Shown here one piece after another: positions 35,662 to 49,200 of a stretch of DNA of 64,000 nt. Source of the stretch: Amoebidium appalachense (lineage: Eukaryota > Ichthyosporea); NCBI GenBank assembly GCA_963693365.1, contig CAVNZM010000012.1, positions 1,860,001 through 1,924,000 on the forward strand. The letters are read 5' to 3'. Both the position numbers and the translations under genes were made by a program. The notes below the pieces were generated by a model. The model was not told where the DNA came from and did no database searches. It was given only the letters and a program-made list of their open reading frames with translations. Position 1 is the first letter of the stretch, and the number at the start of each line of letters is the position of its first letter.

Positions 35662-35674
35662 GGCAGGATTAGAT
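35662..35674. repeat. Target-site duplication, copy at LINE 3' end
   Basis: GGCAGGATTAGAT, identical to 37536-37548. Confidence 0.9.
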
Positions 35675-37535
35675 TTTTATTTTATTTTATCACGTTTTGT
35701 TCCCGGAGGGCCTTTTCAGGCCCTCTAGGGAAACTACCGTCTACCACACAGCACCGACAGTACACTAGTTAAGGTGCTATCTATGAGTTCAGCTAAGCTA
35801 AACCATCCTTCACAACCTAACTATAAGTACACACTTTGCCCAGGGCTACTACCCCAGCCACGCCGGCAGGAGGCTCCAGTCCTCCCCTCCATTCAAAACC
35901 TAGCAATAAACGTTAACCGAGGGCTCTCATTGGTCGATCTACAGTATTGGGAAGTCCTAGGTGTTGTGTATAATATTTACGGTGGGTATGGGTGGATGAT
36001 GGGGTGTGGTGGTGGTGGTGGTGGGGGGTTGCTGCCTAACATTATGTGTTGGTGTACGTATGTTGTGGCGATGTTTTTGTGGACTAAAAGGTGGATTTTA
36101 CAGGGCACACCGGGTCTGTGTGTGTTCCGGCAGTCAGAACAGGCCGGCCGGGTGTGTGTGGGGGGTGTATTTGTTGGTGTTTTGGGTTTTTGGAGAGCCA
36201 TACTTTTCTTTCTACGGGTGGTGGGTATATGGTGGTGTTTTTGCATTTTGGGGTGGGTGGGGGGGAGTGTTGTGTTCCGTGGGTGCCAAATTTTTGAAAA
36301 GAAAAAGGATTGCAACTCTACTGTGATTTTTCCTAAGATGGCCCGGGTGGTGGTCTTGGTGGTGCCGGTGGCTGCAAGTAGTGGGCCCACCGATCGTGGG
36401 CAGAATCCCCGTTCGACCCACTTGGTGTCTTCGGGGTCAGGTGGGTCACCGTTGCCTCCTATCCAGTTTATCCATGCACATTGGTCTACCACCGTGGCTG
36501 CCGTATGGTGGTGCTGTGCCGTGGGGGTGTTTGGATGACGAGTGTGCAGGACGTTGTGGATGCAGGCTGTGATGGCGGTGGTCAGGGTGGGGACTTCCCC
36601 GGCATGGGCCGGGCAGGCCCAGAGGTGGGTGGTGGTCTCAGGGTGCTGGCTGCACCGGGGGCATGTGGGCTGTGTAACGACGGTGGGGTGATCTCGGTGT
36701 AGCCGTGCCATGGTAGGCAGGGTGCCCATGGCCAGGGACAGGCTACGAGTGTTTCCTCTGACTGCCCCGATGGTTGCCTGTGTGGGCCCCTTGTTGAGCT
36801 TGAGGGGGTTCCGTTCGGCTGGGAGCAGTCTGGGGTCGGCTAGTATGGACATAGCCTTGGTCTTGCCGGCCATGTCGGTGAGGAAGTCCTTGTTCAACCG
36901 GTTCAGTGTACCGGGAATGTTGCCGGGGATACGGTGGCCTTGTAGTCGTAGGAAGTATTTCCCCCCCCCCCGGGGGCCGGAGGTAGGGGGGGGGGGGGGG
37001 GGGGAGGACTCTTCCTGCATTGGCTGCCTTGTCTGCCTCGTTATTCCGTTGACCGTACCGTTTGGTGTTGGATTGGTGCCCCTTCACCCACGATACCTGT
37101 ACAGAGCCTGGTTGCCGGAGAGAGAGTTGGTCTCGTACGTGGGCCCATTCCACTATGTGGGGGAACTTTAGCTTGCGTCGAGGGGGTGTGGTGGGGTCTA
37201 TATTTGCCGTCCATCGGTCGACTACTCCGAGGTTATCGAGCTTGATGTGGATGGGGTGGTGGTGGGGGTGAGCAGGAGGGCTAGTAGTACCCCTGTGAGT
37301 TCGGCTTGGGTGGATGATAGGGCCGTATGGAGCCTGGTCTTGGCCGTCACTGGTGGTGCTTTCCGGTCCGGGGTGTCCAGTACCGCCCCGGCTCCGGCCT
37401 GGGCTATCCTCCTGCCCGGGTGGATGAGGCTGCCGTCCGTATAAACGGTGATCGGTTGGTCTGGGGGGATCAGGGTGATTTGCTGCTGCCACTCGTCATA
37501 GGTGGCCTGGGGCACCAAGTCGGTGTAGGTGAGCC
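35675..37535 (-). mobile_element. 5'-truncated non-LTR retrotransposon (LINE), RNase H and CCHC region
   Basis: Read on the minus strand from the truncation at 37535. RNase H domain: VYTDGS (first Asp), AELTGVL (Glu), KLDNLGVVD (Asp), WVKGHQS and NNEADKAAN (last Asp). It is followed by a CPRC...TTTHLWACPAH zinc knuckle (about 36600-36665) and a Pro/His/Thr-rich tail ending at 35977. A roughly 300-base 3' part ends in a GGGCC stem and an AAAATAAAATAAAAA tail. Reading needs two frame changes, near 37240-37290 and at the C/G runs around 36961-37003, so it is probably dead. The 13-bp GGCAGGATTAGAT lies at both ends as a target-site duplication. No reverse transcriptase is present. Confidence 0.92.
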
Positions 37536-37548
37536 GGCAGGATTAGAT
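37536..37548. repeat. Target-site duplication, copy at LINE 5' truncation point
   Basis: GGCAGGATTAGAT, identical to 35662-35674. This defines the left limit of the truncated element. Confidence 0.9.
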
Positions 37549-38700
37549 CAGTGTATTTCATTAGAGCAAGAATCCGGAAGTACCTTATGTACTTGAGGAC
37601 TCGCCTTTTATGGAAGTACTTCCATATCGGGAAGTAAGCTCTGCACACAACTGCATGTTTGGGTGTGTCCACGACTCCAGACAAATATTTTTAACTATAC
37701 GAAACATCAGATCTCCACCAGAATAGGGCCGGTACATATGGGTGACATGTGGATTACTGGGAATGATTGCATAAAACCATGACCTCCATCAATATATGTG
37801 ATCGCTAAACGAAATTGGGGTACTTGCTTTGGGCGGTTGGTATGCTTGAGAGCTAGGCTACCCGGGCGTGTGTGACGTGTGTGTGTACACGTAGGTTGTC
37901 TTGTAGGCCAAAAGGGGGAGGGGAAGGGGGGAAGGGGGGGCACGGGGGGGGGGAGGAGGGGGGTGGGGGGGGAAGGGGGTCGGGTGGGGGGGAGGGGATA
38001 GGGGAAGGGGAGCCGGCTTGTTTGTGTATGCACCGAGGCCTCCTATATACCAACATTTGCTGGTATATGGGAGGCCTTGATATAATCCGGAAGGTTGGGG
38101 GGGGGGGGGAAGAGGGAAGGGGGGGAGGGGGAAGGGGGGAGTTTACAGTGAAACGGTCAACGAAAGGAAGGGTCTGCCGCAGAGAGGGAGGGTCCCGGAG
38201 GGATGGAAGATTGGGAAGGGAGGAGGGTGGGGAAGGCCCAAGATAAAGGACAGCCACCTTTGGAGGACGAAGGACGGGGGAGGGGGGGACGGGAGGAGGA
38301 GGGGGGGCAGCCTGCTTCAAATTCAAAAGTGCGACCCTTGGCAACCACTATGGTTCTTGCAAGTGGGGTATTACGATGATGCAACCGTGGCCCCGGGGGG
38401 GGGGGGGGGGGGGGGGGGGGAGGGGGGGGGGGAGGGGGGAGGGGGAGGGAGGGAGGGGGGGAGGGGGGAGGGGGGAGGGGGGAGAATGGGAAAAGGAAGG
38501 GGACTGGAGGGACCACAGGGGGAGGGGGGGACGGGGGGGGGAAGGGGGAGGGGGCATAGTATATGGCAATAACTAAAAACGAAAACTTTATTCGTGGAGA
38601 CAAATCGAAGGCCTTGTGAGGTCAATAATTCGAAAGAAAAGAGGAAAGAAGGGGATATTGACAGGAAGAATATAGTATAGAAGATAGGGAGGAAGGGCAT
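37549..38700. other. Intergenic, G-rich, with a short hairpin
   Basis: Unique DNA to about 37870, then G-rich blocks. A hairpin at about 38036-38076 pairs GGCCTCC-TATATACCA with TGGTATAT-GGGAGGCC around an 8-base loop. No gene recognised. Confidence 0.6.
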
Positions 38701-38722
38701 GGGAATAGAGGGGGGGATAACT

Positions 38723-38895
<173 letters not shown>

Positions 38896-39173
38896 CCTGC
38901 CTGTCTGACTGTCTGCACATGTGCGTGCGGGCGGAGGGAAGAGAGAGAGAGAGTGAGATGGAAGAAAGGGAAAAGGGAGAAGGAGAGGGCGGAGGAACGA
39001 AGGGGAATGAACACAAGGGGGTGGGGAGGGGGATGGGGATGGGGGAAGGGGAAGGAAAGTGGAAGAGAGACGGCAAGGGCCATATATCATCATGGGCAAT
39101 TTAAGGCGAGACGGGGGAAACTTTAATTTAAGTTGGGGAGAAATCAGAGAGCTTTAAGGCATAAGGGGGAAAG

Positions 39174-39176
<3 letters not shown>

Positions 39177-39253
<77 letters not shown>

Positions 39254-39282
39254 TGACTAGTATATATACTATCTGATATATA

Positions 39283-39349
<67 letters not shown>

Positions 39350-39370
39350 ACGTGTGTGTGTGTGTGTGTT
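39177..39370. repeat. (CT)n-(TA)n-(CT)n-(GT)n compound microsatellite
   Basis: CT to 39204, TA to 39251, CT 39284-39316, GT 39317-39370. Confidence 0.95.
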
Positions 39371-39485
39371 ATTGTGTTTGTGTGTGTGTGTGAAGAGGGG
39401 AGGGAGGCGGGAGAAGGGTTGGGGTGGGGGGGGGAGGGGGAGGCACCGACGGGAAGTTTACACGCACAGACACGCACACATCGTA

Positions 39486-39832
39486 AGAGATTAGAAAACC
39501 GGCGCATAAACCCCCCAAACCCTGTAAACGCCAATGTGCACGAGTGAGCTACCGAAGGTAAAACCGGAAAAGGATGCACCCGGCAAATGACATCTGGATA
39601 TTTAATATACTTGTAGCGAGATTGCGTTGGTAGGGTGTGCAACGGGAAAGCAAACGAGGGATGGAGGGAGGGGAAGGGGCTGAGGGCATAAATCCCCCCA
39701 AAAGCTTTTGAAACCCAACGTGCACAAATTAGCGCTGGAAGATAAAACATGAAAGAGCACATCCAATGACATGTGCGTGAGATTTGATATACTTGTTGCG
39801 AACGCTGCTCGTGTTGATGGTATGTGGAAATG
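39486..39832. repeat. Diverged tandem duplication of about 160-190 bp
   Basis: Unit 1 (about 39493-39650) and unit 2 (about 39686-39832) share GCATAAA(C/T)CCCCC, AACG(C)CAA(T/C)GTGCAC, AATGACAT, GATAT/ATATACTTGT and TTG(G/A)T...GTGG blocks in the same order. Confidence 0.65.
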
Positions 39833-40384
39833 GAGGGGGGAGGGGGGGGGGACGCTAAGGGGTATGTGTGTGCGGGAGGGGGGGGGGGGGGGGCGCTAAG
39901 GGGTGTGTGTGGGGGGGGGGGGGGGGGGGGGGGGGAAGGAGGGGAGGGAGGAGGGGGAGGGGGGGGGGGGGGGGGGACGGAAGAGATTTTTAGGGAAGAA
40001 ATGGGAGGATCACCAATACGGTGCATCCATACGGGCACAGGGCTAAGGCCCATGGTATGCAAGTTGGGCCCATGTGTAGATGGGTGAATGGGGAGAGCAA
40101 GTGGTGCAAAAGAGAGAAAGGGAGGGAGGCAGAGAGGGGAACGGCGCGCACAGGGCGAGGTGGCGGGGTGGTGGGGTGGTGGTGGAGGTGGGAAGGGGCG
40201 GGAAGGGGGGGGGGGGGGGGGATGGGGTACTTAAATAATACTGGGGGGGGGGGGGGGGGGAGGGGGGGGAGGTACATAAATGACACTGGGCGGGTTGATA
40301 ATGCCGTGTTTGAACTGCTGTTCTATTCTCCCCCCCCCCCCCCCCCCCCCCCCTCCCGGCGGCCGATATCCTCATGACTTTACT

Positions 40385-40395
40385 CTATTTTTTTT

Positions 40396-40435
<40 letters not shown>

Positions 40436-40445
40436 TTTTTTTTTT

Positions 40446-40510
<65 letters not shown>

Positions 40511-40629
40511 GATGTGGCTATCTTGTGAAAGCAATTTTCAAAATTATGCGACGTCAACTTTTTTCCTTTATTTTTTGGGTCGAGGGTGGGGAGAGCGGGG
40601 ATAGGAAGGGGGAGGAGGGCAGGGGGGGG

Positions 40630-40677
<48 letters not shown>

Positions 40678-40719
40678 GGGGGATGAACACAAGTGTTTTT
40701 TTTTTGTTTTGTTTTTTTT

Positions 40720-40762
<43 letters not shown>
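40385..40762. repeat. (TTTC)n, poly-T and 30-53 base poly-G runs
   Basis: TTTC repeats 40392-40435, then T then 53 G (40456-40508), a second G run (about 40631-40676), and T-rich then G again to 40762. Two T-to-G homopolymer junctions in 400 bases. Confidence 0.95.
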
Positions 40763-40763
<1 letters not shown>

Positions 40764-41029
40764 TAATCACTAGCGAAAATTTTGCATAATTGCATGATTA
40801 TTTGCAGTGCACCAGGCACATTGCTTGTCCGGGAAAAGCCGCCCACATTTAATCAGAGATGTAACATGTGTCTTGATATACAAATAAAGCCTTGAATATG
40901 TTAACAAAATTTCTTGATACAAAATATAAGCAAAGAAAACCGGTAATAACAAAATATATCAAGCATCACCAATACGTCACATTTGTATCGGTTAAGTTCA
41001 GTCCAGTAACAGTCTGATTCATCATTAGA

Positions 41030-42457
41030 TTAGATAAACAAAAACACAAGAGCAACTGGTAGGAAAAGCACGCCGAAAACAACCAAAAATATACCGGAAA
41101 AATACAAAACCCGATCTTCCAACGTCTGCTCGTGCTTAGGGTCCCACTGCGCCCTCATCTTTCCGAATATCTTGCAGTAGAAAAGCCCCGGAAGAATATA
41201 GCCAATAGGAACACCACAAATGGTGCCTACTAAACCAATCACCATGCCCAGATTATCGACAAATATGGCAATAACATACGACAGAGCCAAGAGACCGACC
41301 GTGCAGGACCAATAGATGATATTCTGCGTGCGAGAATCCTTAAGTACCTCTGCTTTTCCAGACCCTTCCATTGCGTATTTTACCAAATTGGTCAACGCAT
41401 CACGTGTCGCGTGCATGCAGAGAGGATATGTCACCGCCACCACGAAACTCATGATAAACTGAGCGATAGTAACCGGGGTGGTGGATGGGTAGTCACCGAG
41501 AATATTTGAACTGACAGAAGCACCAAAAGTGAAATACCCACACAAGCCAAAAACTCCGTACAGAATCGTGACAATAGTCATAGAAGGTGCAACCACCCCA
41601 GCCTCCATTTTCCTCACGCTTGGTGCGCGCAGTGTGTCGTAGATGTTGAAGATAATAAAGTGGGCAATGTAGGAGAAAATGAACGTGGGAAGTGCACGGA
41701 GAAAACCTTCCGCAGTAGAAACCGCTTCGATTTTCCCTTTGCATGTTGTACCGGGACACGGTTCGAGGGATGGCGCAGGGGCGGCGAGGAAAAGAATACA
41801 TAGAACAACAACGTAAACAATGCTCAAAAGTGCTAATCCGGAGGAATAACTGAGCTTTTCGATGTTCCGAAGACACGTGAGCGGGACGTCGATAGCGAAA
41901 AAGAAAATAGACAGCCACATCGTTCTGTTACTGAGGAGGGAATTCGGGGCAGCACCAAACGCAACCATTACCTTTGGAAGGAGACCACCCATAATGATGA
42001 GGTATGAAAGACAAGCGCCGAAACAAGCCAGCAAAATGCAAATATCGACGAGAAACGCAATCCGCGGGAAGGTCATAGCACAGAGTTTTCCGTAGGACGT
42101 TGGCTTTGTGTTCATCCACGCCGTGCACCGAGTAAGCAGCATCATCGCAACGCAAGTTGTTACGGCGGCAAAACACAGAGTAATAACACCCACCGCCCAC
42201 CCTGCCTGACCGAATGCACTCGGAAGCGCAAGGATCCCCGTGCCCACACACGCTTTGAAGAGGTTCATGGTACCACCCACCCACGTGCACTGTCCCTCTT
42301 CTGTTTTGGCTGCATTGCTTTCTCCGCCCCCTATACTCGAACTGTCACCGGATCCATGTGTTTTTAAGTCCGCGGGGGTACCAAGGGTCGCTTTATCTAG
42401 CCCAAGGTCGTCTTTGGCACAGACGCCGACTGTAACTATGGTGTCGATGTTCGACAT
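41030..42457 (-). CDS. AAAP-family amino acid transporter
   Basis: Single-exon gene of 475 residues in the amino acid/auxin permease family (PF01490, vacuolar AVT/SLC36-SLC32-SLC38 type). A polar N-terminus of about 55 residues precedes TM1, whose FKACVGTGILALPSAFGQAG is the family's helix-breaking substrate motif. Around eleven hydrophobic segments follow, including YIAHFIIFNIYDTLRAPS (loop after TM6-7 with the conserved Tyr-Asp region), FIMSFVVAVTYPLCMHATRD (TM8-9) and a final VFGVLFLPVALVFLFI at the C-terminus. Likely moves neutral amino acids with protons or sodium across plasma or vacuolar/lysosomal membrane. Substrate and membrane are not decidable from sequence. The first Met is chosen because it is the only one before TM1 with an open upstream leader. 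The lack of introns contrasts with the neighbouring multi-exon genes. Confidence 0.93.
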   Translation of the reverse strand: MSNIDTIVTVGVCAKDDLGLDKATLGTPADLKTHGSGDSSSIGGGESNAAKTEEGQCTWVGGTMNLFKACVGTGILALPSAFGQAGWAVGVITLCFAAVTTCVAMMLLTRCTAWMNTKPTSYGKLCAMTFPRIAFLVDICILLACFGACLSYLIIMGGLLPKVMVAFGAAPNSLLSNRTMWLSIFFFAIDVPLTCLRNIEKLSYSSGLALLSIVYVVVLCILFLAAPAPSLEPCPGTTCKGKIEAVSTAEGFLRALPTFIFSYIAHFIIFNIYDTLRAPSVRKMEAGVVAPSMTIVTILYGVFGLCGYFTFGASVSSNILGDYPSTTPVTIAQFIMSFVVAVTYPLCMHATRDALTNLVKYAMEGSGKAEVLKDSRTQNIIYWSCTVGLLALSYVIAIFVDNLGMVIGLVGTICGVPIGYILPGLFYCKIFGKMRAQWDPKHEQTLEDRVLYFSGIFLVVFGVLFLPVALVFLFI

Positions 42458-42743
42458 TTTGCGTCGGTTTTATGTGTGAAAGGTTACTGGCAGTTTGATT
42501 GATGTAGTAGTGTTGATTGAAGTGGATTTATGCAGCTTCCCGTGCAGGGAGGATATCTAAAGGCAAACACTCGTAGTGTGATGTATGATGAAGTTGAGAT
42601 ATCTGTACCACAAGAAGGACTGCATATGTAGTCATGGATGGGTGTTAATTACTCATATCATACTGAGAACAACCCAAATTCAAAAGAAAAAGGGCATGTC
42701 CTTATACTTCATGTAATATCTCTAAGAAAATGTACTAGTTTTT

Positions 42744-42778
<35 letters not shown>

Positions 42779-43679
42779 GCACTTGCGCCCTCTTTATTGA
42801 GCCTTCCGCTCATTCGAAGCCTTCGAACATTTCAGAGCAAATTTCGTATGTGCTGTTTTATATACAGGCTGGGGTCAAATTATGAACCAATCGTTGCTCT
42901 TTGTTGGGCTGGCTCAAATCGTTATCCATAAGGGTGTGATAACTACCCAGTAAGAATGGGTCTGACTCCAGGCCACAGCCAGGGGGCCAGGGCAGCGAAT
43001 TCCCAAGAATCCGAACTTCCTAATTTGCCTTGACATTTACCTATGTAACACATAATTGAAGAAAGGTGTTGACATATACAAATACTGGATACTTTGTAAT
43101 ATATGAATTGATTTCAGAACCCATAGATAGAGAGAAAAAAAAACATATGCATGTTTGGCCGGATCTGGACAACAATCATGGCCCTCTTGACCACGAATGG
43201 CACGCAGCCGCACATCTACAGCCAATCAGCGACGTTCCATCAAGTGCTGGTATTGCCTGGTCAGGTCGGGTCCATAACTCAGCTGCACGTTGAGGTATAG
43301 GCTCAAGAGGTTGCTGGCGTTTACGAGTCTCCACTGGAGTCTCGAGACCACGTGGTCAGGGCATGACATTATGCACGTGGTCTATAATTACAACAGTATT
43401 CTGAAGTATGAATAAGGTTGAAGACCCAGTGATTTTTTTTCCTCAGTCATGCATGCGCGGTTACATACCGTACGCACAGAATTCGTGCATGGACTATTCG
43501 AAGTTTGAGCACGTACACACACAGCAGCCACTATGGCGCCGTTGCGCTAGTCTCCAAGGATATATACCCACTGGCTTACGTTAAATGCTTGCTTGTACAT
43601 ATTGAACATCATACTAAATGACAAATACTCTAGCCCTACGGAAAGGTAGCCCTACGTAAGTGGCCGGGCACTACTACGC

Positions 43680-43721
<42 letters not shown>

Positions 43722-44135
43722 AATAAGAAGACAGCACTCAGAGTGACTACCGTTGCGCCCTTAAACAACACGGACGTTGTTCCATAAAGAAGACCAGCTC
43801 CACAGAGGTTTGCAAAAGCCACCAGTGCAGTCCCGGCTTTTAACACCAGGCACGTGGTTGGATAATGAATACAGATACACAACACAAGTGTGTTCCTATC
43901 TATGTTAAATAGCCTGTTCACACGTGTGCTAGCCATACTATTTGTCGCTATTAGAATTAAATGTGTGCACGTATGTACCTTACAAGTTTGTGACGATGTG
44001 AAAGTGTGGGTGTACATGTGATCGCATGCGCGTGTGTGACGCTGTGTATGTGTGTGTATGTGCGTGTGTGTTTGTGTGTGTGTGTGTGTCACCTGTCACG
44101 TGTGTGTGTGTGTGTGTGTGCGTGTACGTGTGTAT

Positions 44136-44179
<44 letters not shown>

Positions 44180-44526
44180 CACTGTGTGTGCGTGCGTGCG
44201 TGCGTGTGCATGTGTGACGCTGGTGTGCTCATGTGTGTGTGTGCACCTGTGGTGTGTGTGTGTGTGTGTGTCTGTGTGTGTGTGTGACAGTGTCGTCCAG
44301 TGTGCGTGCGTGACACTGAGCGTGTGTGTATGACTTTTTGTGTGTGTGTGTGTCCGTATTTGTGTGTCGACGTGTGTGTCTAAATTGATGTTGCTGAGTT
44401 TCATCACCTATCATAGCTGTTTGTGTGTTGTCTATTCATGAGTGTGTGTGTGTGTGCCAGAGGACTGATGAGCACATGTATGAGCAAATTGCAATTGCAA
44501 TGCCACAGTGTACATGTGTGCCTCAG

Positions 44527-44572
<46 letters not shown>

Positions 44573-45285
44573 CCTCCCTCCCTCCCCCTCCCCCTCCCTC
44601 TCTCCTTCCCCCCGTCTCCTCTCTCTCTATCTAAACCTCTGCCTCTCCCTCTCCTCTCTCTCTTTCTCTCAGGCATGAATAGGTGTTCCTATGTGTTGTC
44701 AGGGTTGGTGTGTGTGGGGGGATGGGGGGTGGGCAGGAGGTGGGTGTAATGACTGGTGCACATGCAAGTGTGTAAGAAGCACCGTGGGAGGCGGTGGGGA
44801 GGTGCACTGTGGCACTTTGCCACAGTAAGCCAACCGTTTTTTGCTTTTCCAGTTAGACTGTGTCCACGTGCACGTGCAGGTCTGTAGGGTTATTTTCTGT
44901 GTGTGTGTTTGCGCGCGCATGTGTGTCACGTGTGTGTGTGTGTGTGTGTGTACGTGGGTGGTTGAGTGTAGGTACACATGTCATAATGGTGCAGGTGAGT
45001 GGTAATCGTGGTGTGTGCCCGGTGTGTTCGCGCACGCACGTGCATGCACTACATCACGGGGCATATGTACACACATGGCAGTATCACTGCCACGACGGAG
45101 GAGGAATAGCTCAAATTTCTTTGTAGATGGGGGTTTTTGTGTCAATAGACACAGAGCCGGGGACTGGACTTTATATAAAGTAGCTTCAATAGACCAGATT
45201 TTTGTCGTGTGTGTGCCTGTGTTTTCTTTAATCTTTTTTTTTTTTTTTTTTTGTGGTTGGTGGTGGTGGTGGTGGTGGTGGTAGT

Positions 45286-45300
<15 letters not shown>
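42458..45300. other. Intergenic, with homopolymers and (GT)n
   Basis: Poly-T 42750-42774, poly-A of 37-38 bases from 43681, (GT)n 44046-44360, (CT)n 44530-44570, mixed GT to 45000 and a (TGG)n/G tract 45252-45322. A short CCAAT near 43225. No gene is supported. Confidence 0.6.
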
Positions 45301-45322
<22 letters not shown>

Positions 45323-45324
<2 letters not shown>

Positions 45325-45557
45325 CGGGAGATAAAAGGGAAACACATACACACAACACACACAAGGGGGGGGGGGGGGGGGGGGGGGGGAATCGCGACCG
45401 GGAGATAAAAGGGGAACACACACACCCACCCACACACACGCACACACACACCACTCGCGCGCGCGTGCCGCCAGATAAAAGGGGAACACACACACACACA
45501 CCGTGACACACGCACACGCACACGCACACATGCGTGCGCGCGGGGAGTTAAAAGGGG

Positions 45558-45560
<3 letters not shown>
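45323..45560. repeat. Minisatellite with GATAAAAGGGGAACACACAC core
   Basis: Four units with the core (G)GAG(A/T)TAAAAGGGGAACACACAC at about 45327, 45401, 45471 and 45545. They are separated by 50-60 bases of CA/GC-rich filler of differing sequence. Confidence 0.85.
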
Positions 45561-45611
<51 letters not shown>

Positions 45612-45644
45612 AACACATGCGCGCGTGCGTGCCGCACACACATA

Positions 45645-45965
45645 CACCCATTCACCTCGTCGACAAAACCCAACTCAGACACTGCTGCACTTGAACATGG
45701 GAGGAGGGGAGGGGGGGGGGGGGGGGGGGGGGGGGAGGGGGGGTTGCTAACTGAGTAAACAGGACCAGAACACTAACGAGAATGATTGCATTCTAGGACA
45801 ACCCAAAACCTGGTGACACAGACTTAGAGGCCACCGTGAGGGCACAGCAGGGATGGATCGCTCACGAGATTGCAGGGCCAAAAAAAATGCGGCCAGGAAG
45901 GGTGTTGTGGTGGCGAATTGTGTTGGGAAGACGTTCAGAAGGTGTAGGTTTGATTCTGAGAGGGG

Positions 45966-46004
<39 letters not shown>

Positions 46005-46260
46005 GGGGGGGGGGGTTTGAATGCGTCATAAAGTACGAAAAAAGGGGGGTTAAAAACCGGAACATGGTACGAAGTACAACAACACGATGAGAAACACGGT
46101 GAAGGACACAGGCAAAAGCAAACATTCAGGTATGCAACATCAGCAACGTGCGCAGTGTGCAAAATGAGGAACTCAGGAGACGAGGCTTCTAGGCCCCCCC
46201 GTCGATACCTAAGTCGATACTTCCCTGGCTAACATACCACACCAGCTGAAAAGAATGAAG
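45645..46260. repeat. Mosaic interspersed repeat, copy in intergenic DNA
   Basis: Three blocks are shared with 56028-56430: block B (ATTCACCTCGT...AACCCAACTCAGA, about 45648-45702), block A (poly-G then TTGAATGCGTCATAAAGTAC, from about 46016) and block C (GGAACTCAGGAGACG...CCAGCTGAAAAGAA, about 46166-46256). Block order differs from the other copy. Confidence 0.8.
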
Positions 46261-46349
46261 CCCCACGGAAGAAAAGTAGGAAAGCGGTTAAGAGAGAACG
46301 CATGTGCATGGGAGAGAGGATGGTGAGTGAGCAAGAAGAGATAGAGGGA

Positions 46350-47260
<911 letters not shown>

Positions 47261-47339
47261 TAGCCTAAAAACAAACCGAGCTCCACAACCTTTGCTCATG
47301 CATGGAGAGGGGGTGGGAGGATGGGAAAGATGGGAATGG

Positions 47340-47357
47340 GGAAGAACCGTGTGTGTG

Positions 47358-47406
<49 letters not shown>

Positions 47407-47430
47407 TGGTGGTGGTGGTGGGGGGGGGGG
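47340..47430. repeat. (GT)n-(GTG)n-(G)n compound microsatellite
   Basis: GT run from 47348 to 47404, then TGG units, then G run to 47432. Confidence 0.95.
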
Positions 47431-48844
47431 GGCAAGGGGGTTTCGTCGCGATAAAATGTTTATGCGGCTCGATTGGGCCATGATGTCATGGTTACAGAGC
47501 AAAAGCACGTGATTTGCAAATGGAGTCGGAGGCTTAAGGGAATTTCTTGACTGATGTGAGTGGCCGCAAGAGGCGACAAAAAAGATAATAATAAAAAAAG
47601 GAAAACCAAAATGGGTGGGTGGAGGGGGGGGGGGGGGGAGTAGAGCACAAAAGTCGAAAGTTGGGAGATTGGGATTACTTAAACGTGTGCAGTAGGTGTT
47701 GGGAATAACGAAAAAAGAAAGAGGGGGGGGGGGGGGGGGGGGAGGGGGGGGGGGTAATCCAATTCGCGATTCACAAAGGGGGGGGGAGGGGGGGGGGTGG
47801 GGGAGGCTCCTACCCTGAACCATAGTGTCAGAATGAGAACCACTTTGGTACTGCTGAAATGGTAACCGGCTGGCATCGGAATAGGAGGTCGAGCTAGGCT
47901 CAGTGGTTTGTATCGTGTGCTCTTGGTAAGGACACAACTCAGGGCTCTACTCATCTGCTCTACTCCGTATGCTCCAGGTCACCTTCCAAAGTTTGGGTGA
48001 CTCTGGATGGCTCCCAGCCACCAACTCGCAAAATTTCTACCATCCTAACACTATTTGAGCTGAAAATAATGAGCCCTGGAACGTTTCGCCTCAAGTGTAA
48101 AATAGGGAAAAGACACACGTGTCACCTCTATGTTAGCAACGGTTCCGCGCAAAAAAACAAAACATGAAAAGTTGCAATTGGCCCATTGAGTCCGCTGGAA
48201 AACGCAGTAGGCCGTCGAGTGTGGCTGGGCCCCCAGCAGTGTCCACGCAATAAAAAGTTTGTAAACCCCCAATTAAGCGAGAAATACCCTATATCGCGCA
48301 ATAGCGATTGGTGATATCACCGCGGTGTGATATTACTGTAATATCACCCGATATCACCGCGGGATCCGCGCCTGGGATTCAGACCGGACCCGGTGATACT
48401 GGAGATAGTACGGTGATATAACCAAATCACCACCGGTATGCCCCGCGGGCGACTGTACCCCTAGATGGTGATATACTGGAGTAGTACGGTGATATCACAT
48501 GCATCCACACGGTGATATCGCAGTGATATTTCCGGCAATTTCGTTCGTGATATCTTGGTGATACCGCCATTGGAAACATAGGGAATATCTCAACGATATC
48601 ACCGTGGTACTGCCGGTGATACCACAATAATATCTTCGTGTTATTTCGCATGTCGTGTTACTTTGGTGGTAATTTGAATACCACAGTGTTATTTCTGCTG
48701 GGCAGGTGATACCTGTGCTACGTGTGGTTTGCGTGTTATTGCGGTGATATTGCAATATTTTGCTAGCCTAAGCGGAAGGCCCCCTTGGACAAAAAAATGG
48801 GGAAGGTAGGTCTGGGCGGGAAATCACTGTGTACTTGGATGCCG

Positions 48845-48957
48845 TGTGTGTGTGTGACGGTGTGTGCGTCAGTGCACACGTGTGCGTGTGTGCGTGTGTG
48901 TGTGTGTGTGCGTGCGTGTGCGTGTGTGTGCATGTGTGTGCGTGTGTGTGTGTGTGT

Positions 48958-49021
<64 letters not shown>

Positions 49022-49161
49022 TTGTGTGTTTGTGTGTGTGTGCGTGTGTGTGCGTGTGTGTGTGCGTGTGTGCGTGTGTGTGTGTACAAAGGGGGGTGGG
49101 GAGGGTGGGCTGTGTGTCACGGTGTGTGTGTGGGGGGGGGGGGGGGGGGGGGGGGGACAAA

Positions 49162-49199
<38 letters not shown>

Positions 49200-49200
49200 G
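48845..49200. repeat. (GT)n and poly-G tract inside the TIR element
   Basis: GT/GTGC run to about 49085, then poly-G runs 49132-49156 and 49166-49198. Confidence 0.95.

Noticed and set aside
43652-44092. Minus-strand frame with a hydrophobic stretch (about 146 residues)
   Set aside because: Begins in a (CA)n tract and ends in a poly-A/T run. The hydrophobic part has no family signature or splice support.
48281-48297. piggyBac-type TTAA insertion at the left end of the TIR element
   Set aside because: TTAA lies a few bases outside the left end, but there is none at the right end.
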